A stretch of DNA of 64,000 nt from Nostoc sp. FACHB-892 (GTDB lineage Bacteria > Cyanobacteriota > Cyanobacteriia > Cyanobacteriales > Nostocaceae). The notes under the pieces were generated by a model. The model was not told the origin of the DNA, made no database searches, and worked only from the letters and a program-made list of their open reading frames with translations. The stretch's first letter is position 1; each line of letters begins with the position of its first letter. Made by a program: the position numbers and the translations under genes. Below, in pieces: positions 61,541 to 64,000 of the stretch. The DNA is taken from NCBI RefSeq assembly GCF_014698795.1, contig NZ_JACJTR010000012.1:124001-188000 (forward strand), written 5' to 3'.

Positions 61541-63202
61541 TTACACCTTACTTAGATATTGATGGATGAACTGAATAGCGATCGCACCCTCTCCAACGCC
61601 AGAAGCAACTCGCTTTACAGAGCCGTTACGCACATCTCCAGCCACAAATATGCCTGGTACACTGGATTCAAGCAGGAAGGGTTGGCGATCCAGCTTCCAT
61701 GCCTTTGAACATCGTTTATTGGCTATCAAGCTTGGCCCAGTTAAGATAAACCCTTGTTCGTCTCTCTCGACAATCCCAGCCAACCAATCAGTGTGTGGCT
61801 TTGCGCCAATTAAAATGAACAGCAGCTTTGTGGGAATGGTTTCCTGTTCGTGGGTTTTAGTGTTAGCGATCGTAATTGCTTCTAGGTTAGTCTGGCCATG
61901 AGCCTCGACGATGTGGGATTGAAACTGTACTGTGATATTGTCTGTTGCTAAGATTTGGTCTATCAAGTACTTTGACATACTTGTAGCCAGTGAGTTGCCA
62001 CGTACCAACATAGTCACATGGCGAGCATACTTAGAAATGTACACCGCAGCCTGCCCGGCTGAGTTAGCTCCGCCAACTACATAAACATCTTCATTTTGGC
62101 AGGAGAGTGCTTCCGTCATTGCCGCACCGTAGTATACACCGGCCCCAGTCACATTCTCAATGCCGGGCACATCAAGCTTGCGATATGAAACACCTGTGGC
62201 AATCAGCAATGCGTAACAGCTTAATTCTGTCCCGTCTTTCAGCTTGATGATGCGACAAGAATCTTGCAAGCGAATGTCAATTACCTCTTGAGGCGAGAGA
62301 ATCTCTACCCCGAATCGTTTAGCTTGAGTAACGGCGCGGCGAGCTAATTCCGATCCAGCAATTCCTTGGGGAAAGCCTAAATAGTTCTCGATACGGGAAC
62401 TCGTCCCTGCTTGCCCCCCTGGAGCCTCTTTCTCAATCAATACTGTGCGTAGGCCTTCAGACGCTCCATAGACTGCTGCTGCTAAACCAGATGGGCCAGC
62501 CCCCACGATCACCAAGTCGTAAAAGGGCATTTGGGCCTGCATCTTCAACCCGATTTTTTCAGCAATTTCGGCGTGCGTTGGCTGTATGAGATACGAACCG
62601 TCAGGGCATATTACTAGTGGCAAATGCGTGGTATTACATTGAGCATAACTAACCCACTGACGCGCTTCTTCCTCTGCCTCAATGTCCAACCACTGATAAG
62701 GCATATAGTTGCGGGACAAGAAGTCCTTAATATGATGACTTTTGGGCGACCAACGGGAGCCAATAACGCGAATACCTTCAAAGGGTGGCCGGTATGACGA
62801 AACCCAATCGTCTAATAAATCGCTAAGAACTGGGTACAGAAGATCTTGTGGCGGCTCCCACGGTTTCATAAGATAGTAATCTATCTTTGCTGTATTTATC
62901 GCAGAGATAGCAGCATCGGTGTCCGCATAAGCTGTTAGCAAAACTCGTTTTGCAGACGGGAAAATTTCCATAGCCTGTTCAAGGAACTGCACGCCCGACA
63001 TTTGTGGCATCCGCTGGTCTACCACACACAGGGCAACTGTCTCGTTACGTAATTTTACCTGTTGCAATACTCTCAAAGCATTTGCACCTGAGTCGGCTCG
63101 TAGTACCCGAAAGCGATTGCCATACTCATGTCGGAGATCTCGCTCTATTACTCGTAGAACTCCGGGGTCATCGTCAACAGTAAGTAGTATAGGATTAACC
63201 AA
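61541..63202 (-). CDS. Receiver domain fused to thioredoxin-reductase-like flavoprotein
   Basis: 553 residues. Receiver (about 1-125; LTVDDDPGVLRV, Asp62 in CVVDQRMPQMSG, MKPWEPP). A linker with VIGSRWSPKSHHIKDFLSRN is thioredoxin-like (about 140-215). Then an FAD-binding domain DLVIVGAGPSGLAAAVYGAS (about 231) and an NAD(P)-binding GGANSAGQAAVYISKYA, ending FVAGDVRNGSVKRVASGVGEG. In place of the redox CxxC of thioredoxin reductase it has GAGVYYGAAMTEAL, with no Cys, so disulfide reduction in the usual way is excluded. This fused architecture is known in cyanobacteria and other bacteria. It is co-transcribed with the CNB-type histidine kinase. Confidence 0.92.
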   Translation of the reverse strand: MVNPILLTVDDDPGVLRVIERDLRHEYGNRFRVLRADSGANALRVLQQVKLRNETVALCVVDQRMPQMSGVQFLEQAMEIFPSAKRVLLTAYADTDAAISAINTAKIDYYLMKPWEPPQDLLYPVLSDLLDDWVSSYRPPFEGIRVIGSRWSPKSHHIKDFLSRNYMPYQWLDIEAEEEARQWVSYAQCNTTHLPLVICPDGSYLIQPTHAEIAEKIGLKMQAQMPFYDLVIVGAGPSGLAAAVYGASEGLRTVLIEKEAPGGQAGTSSRIENYLGFPQGIAGSELARRAVTQAKRFGVEILSPQEVIDIRLQDSCRIIKLKDGTELSCYALLIATGVSYRKLDVPGIENVTGAGVYYGAAMTEALSCQNEDVYVVGGANSAGQAAVYISKYARHVTMLVRGNSLATSMSKYLIDQILATDNITVQFQSHIVEAHGQTNLEAITIANTKTHEQETIPTKLLFILIGAKPHTDWLAGIVERDEQGFILTGPSLIANKRCSKAWKLDRQPFLLESSVPGIFVAGDVRNGSVKRVASGVGEGAIAIQFIHQYLSKV

Positions 63203-63302
63203 AATTGCTCCTTTCTAGGAATGATGTTTGTAATTATTTAACTAGCCATAAAGCTGGTTTCTAGTATACAATATTACAAAAACTGACTAAATTAGGCTAA
63301 GT

Positions 63303-63331
63303 GTGCTGGGGAAGTTTTTCTTTCCCAGCAC
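63303..63331. terminator. Hairpin between STAS and REC-flavoprotein genes
   Basis: GTGCTGGG and CCCAGCAC pair around a loop that itself contains AAG/CTT. No clean U-tract follows on the minus strand, so it may attenuate and not fully stop transcription from the STAS gene. Confidence 0.4.
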
Positions 63332-63483
63332 CCCCTGCTCCCTTTACTCCTTTTAACAAATAACTTTCCTTAACCGAACTGTATTGAGCGTAGTCCTAAT
63401 AGCTTTGGATAAACCGCCGTTTCCTTGTTGGAACTATGTATCTTTTATCTAATTAGGACTACTAAAATGTCTTTTAACGCAAC

Positions 63484-64000
63484 TTACACACTTGCCAGCT
63501 GAACAGTTTCATACTCATCCAAAACGGTTACACTATCGCAAAATGCACTCATCATCAGGAATTGTTTCACGTTCTGCGGTGCGCCGACCATGTAGAGGTC
63601 AACATCAGAACCCAGTTTTTGTTTAGCGAAAATCAGAGACCGTAGACCAGCAGTAGTAATACATTCCAGGTCTTGTAGTAGTAAGACTAGACGAGTGATT
63701 GGCTGTGCTGTAGCTTTAGCGATCGCTTCCTGAAAATGTACCACACCATTAGCATCCAATAACCCAGTTAAGGAGATTTTGGCAATACCATTACTGACTT
63801 CTAACAGGGTTGCGTCAAAAGATACTTGAGTCGGAAGAAGTCTGACTCTAACTTTCAGATCGTCTTGCGTAACTGGCAGTTTGACTGTTAGGTTTGCAGC
63901 ATCAAAATCGACATATCTTTGCCCATTGATCCATACATCGCCAATCCGCACACTGCCTGGTGGTAAGATATCTGGTGCAACTCGCAGAATGTTGTCCTTA
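63484..64000 (-). CDS. STAS-domain (anti-anti-sigma-like) protein, N-terminus outside window
   Basis: The frame is open to the right edge, so the gene is partial; the GTG at 63951 is an internal codon as far as can be told, since the sequence before it (DNILRVAPDILPPGSV) is protein-like. Seen: a first domain (RIGDVWINGQRYVDFDAANLTVKLP) and then a STAS fold (ATLLEVSNGIAKISLTGLLDANGVV, LVLLLQDLECITTAGLRSLIFAKQ) where ECITTAGL takes the place of the Asp-Ser-Ser/Thr-Gly-Leu phosphorylation site. The residue usually phosphorylated would be the first Thr. STAS proteins act as anti-sigma antagonists or in signalling scaffolds. Lies upstream of the REC-flavoprotein and kinase genes, same strand, 281 bp apart. 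Confidence 0.8.
   Translation of the reverse strand, partial: KDNILRVAPDILPPGSVRIGDVWINGQRYVDFDAANLTVKLPVTQDDLKVRVRLLPTQVSFDATLLEVSNGIAKISLTGLLDANGVVHFQEAIAKATAQPITRLVLLLQDLECITTAGLRSLIFAKQKLGSDVDLYMVGAPQNVKQFLMMSAFCDSVTVLDEYETVQLASV

Overview
The window looks like chromosomal DNA of a filamentous, Nostoc-type cyanobacterium. The basis is inference from the sequence: the HIP1 octamer GCGATCGC is very frequent, GC content is moderate, G-rich short tandem repeats and dispersed hairpin repeats of the kind common in Nostocales are scattered between (and twice inside) genes, and the gene content is typical: many hybrid histidine kinases, Ser/Thr kinase-TPR proteins, a phytochrome-like kinase, FtsH, a REC-thioredoxin-reductase-like fusion and Uma2. 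No rRNA, tRNA or CRISPR array was recognised.

Layout. 1-7 kb: a 5'-truncated hybrid kinase, a MITE-like element, small VOC, secreted and cupin genes, then a REC-PAS-kinase and a lone receiver protein. 7-10.3 kb: a Dus tRNA-modifying enzyme and an ArsR/AHSA1/VOC/DUF1772 cassette with a 16-bp operator-like palindrome just before its first ATG. 10.3-16.4 kb: secreted protein, a frameshifted conserved gene, tryptophan 2,3-dioxygenase family protein, an RHH protein, an FMN reductase and FtsH. 16.5-22.4 kb: a RloA/RloB-type (AbiL-like) ATPase plus TOPRIM pair, a type IA topoisomerase and two toxin-antitoxin modules. 22.6-27.5 kb: a minus-strand signalling operon of a GAF-hybrid kinase, a knotless (Cph2-like) phytochrome histidine kinase and two receiver-only proteins. 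28-37 kb: phosphoribosyltransferase, GPH-family symporter, RtcA, and an NMT1/THI5-type ABC importer with an FAD-linked oxidase and a TPR protein. 37-45 kb: a gene remnant resembling uracil phosphoribosyltransferase, Uma2, aspartate kinase, a tandem array of palindromic 21-bp repeats, a degenerate kinase-TPR protein, CorA and an acyl-CoA synthetase. 45-54.5 kb: a long gene-poor stretch with a second MITE-like element, then a 2006-residue Ser/Thr kinase-AAA-GAF-PAS-histidine kinase with its NarL-type regulator, and a DsbA-like gene whose start codon lies in a MITE end. 54.5-58.6 kb: gene remnants (alpha/beta hydrolase, amine oxidase, SDR, isochorismatase) mixed with intact cupin, Gfo/Idh/MocA and NTF2-like genes. 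58.7-64 kb: an LtrA membrane protein and a STAS / REC-flavoprotein / cyclic-nucleotide-binding kinase group running off the right edge.

Themes. Signal transduction dominates: at least six histidine kinases, two Ser/Thr kinase-type proteins and several receivers. The most unusual items are (1) the array at 39895-40052, seven full 21-bp units each centred on the palindrome ACAAT-GCG-ATTGT; (2) a dispersed, inverted pair of about 150-bp MITE-like elements at 2791-2940 and 53860-54010, one of which supplies the start codon of a gene; (3) in-frame low-complexity repeats inserted into a kinase ATPase domain and between ACT domains of aspartate kinase; (4) the Cph2-like phytochrome kinase operon; (5) the REC-flavoprotein that lacks the thioredoxin-reductase CxxC. 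Functions are inferred from motifs read by eye; no database search was run.
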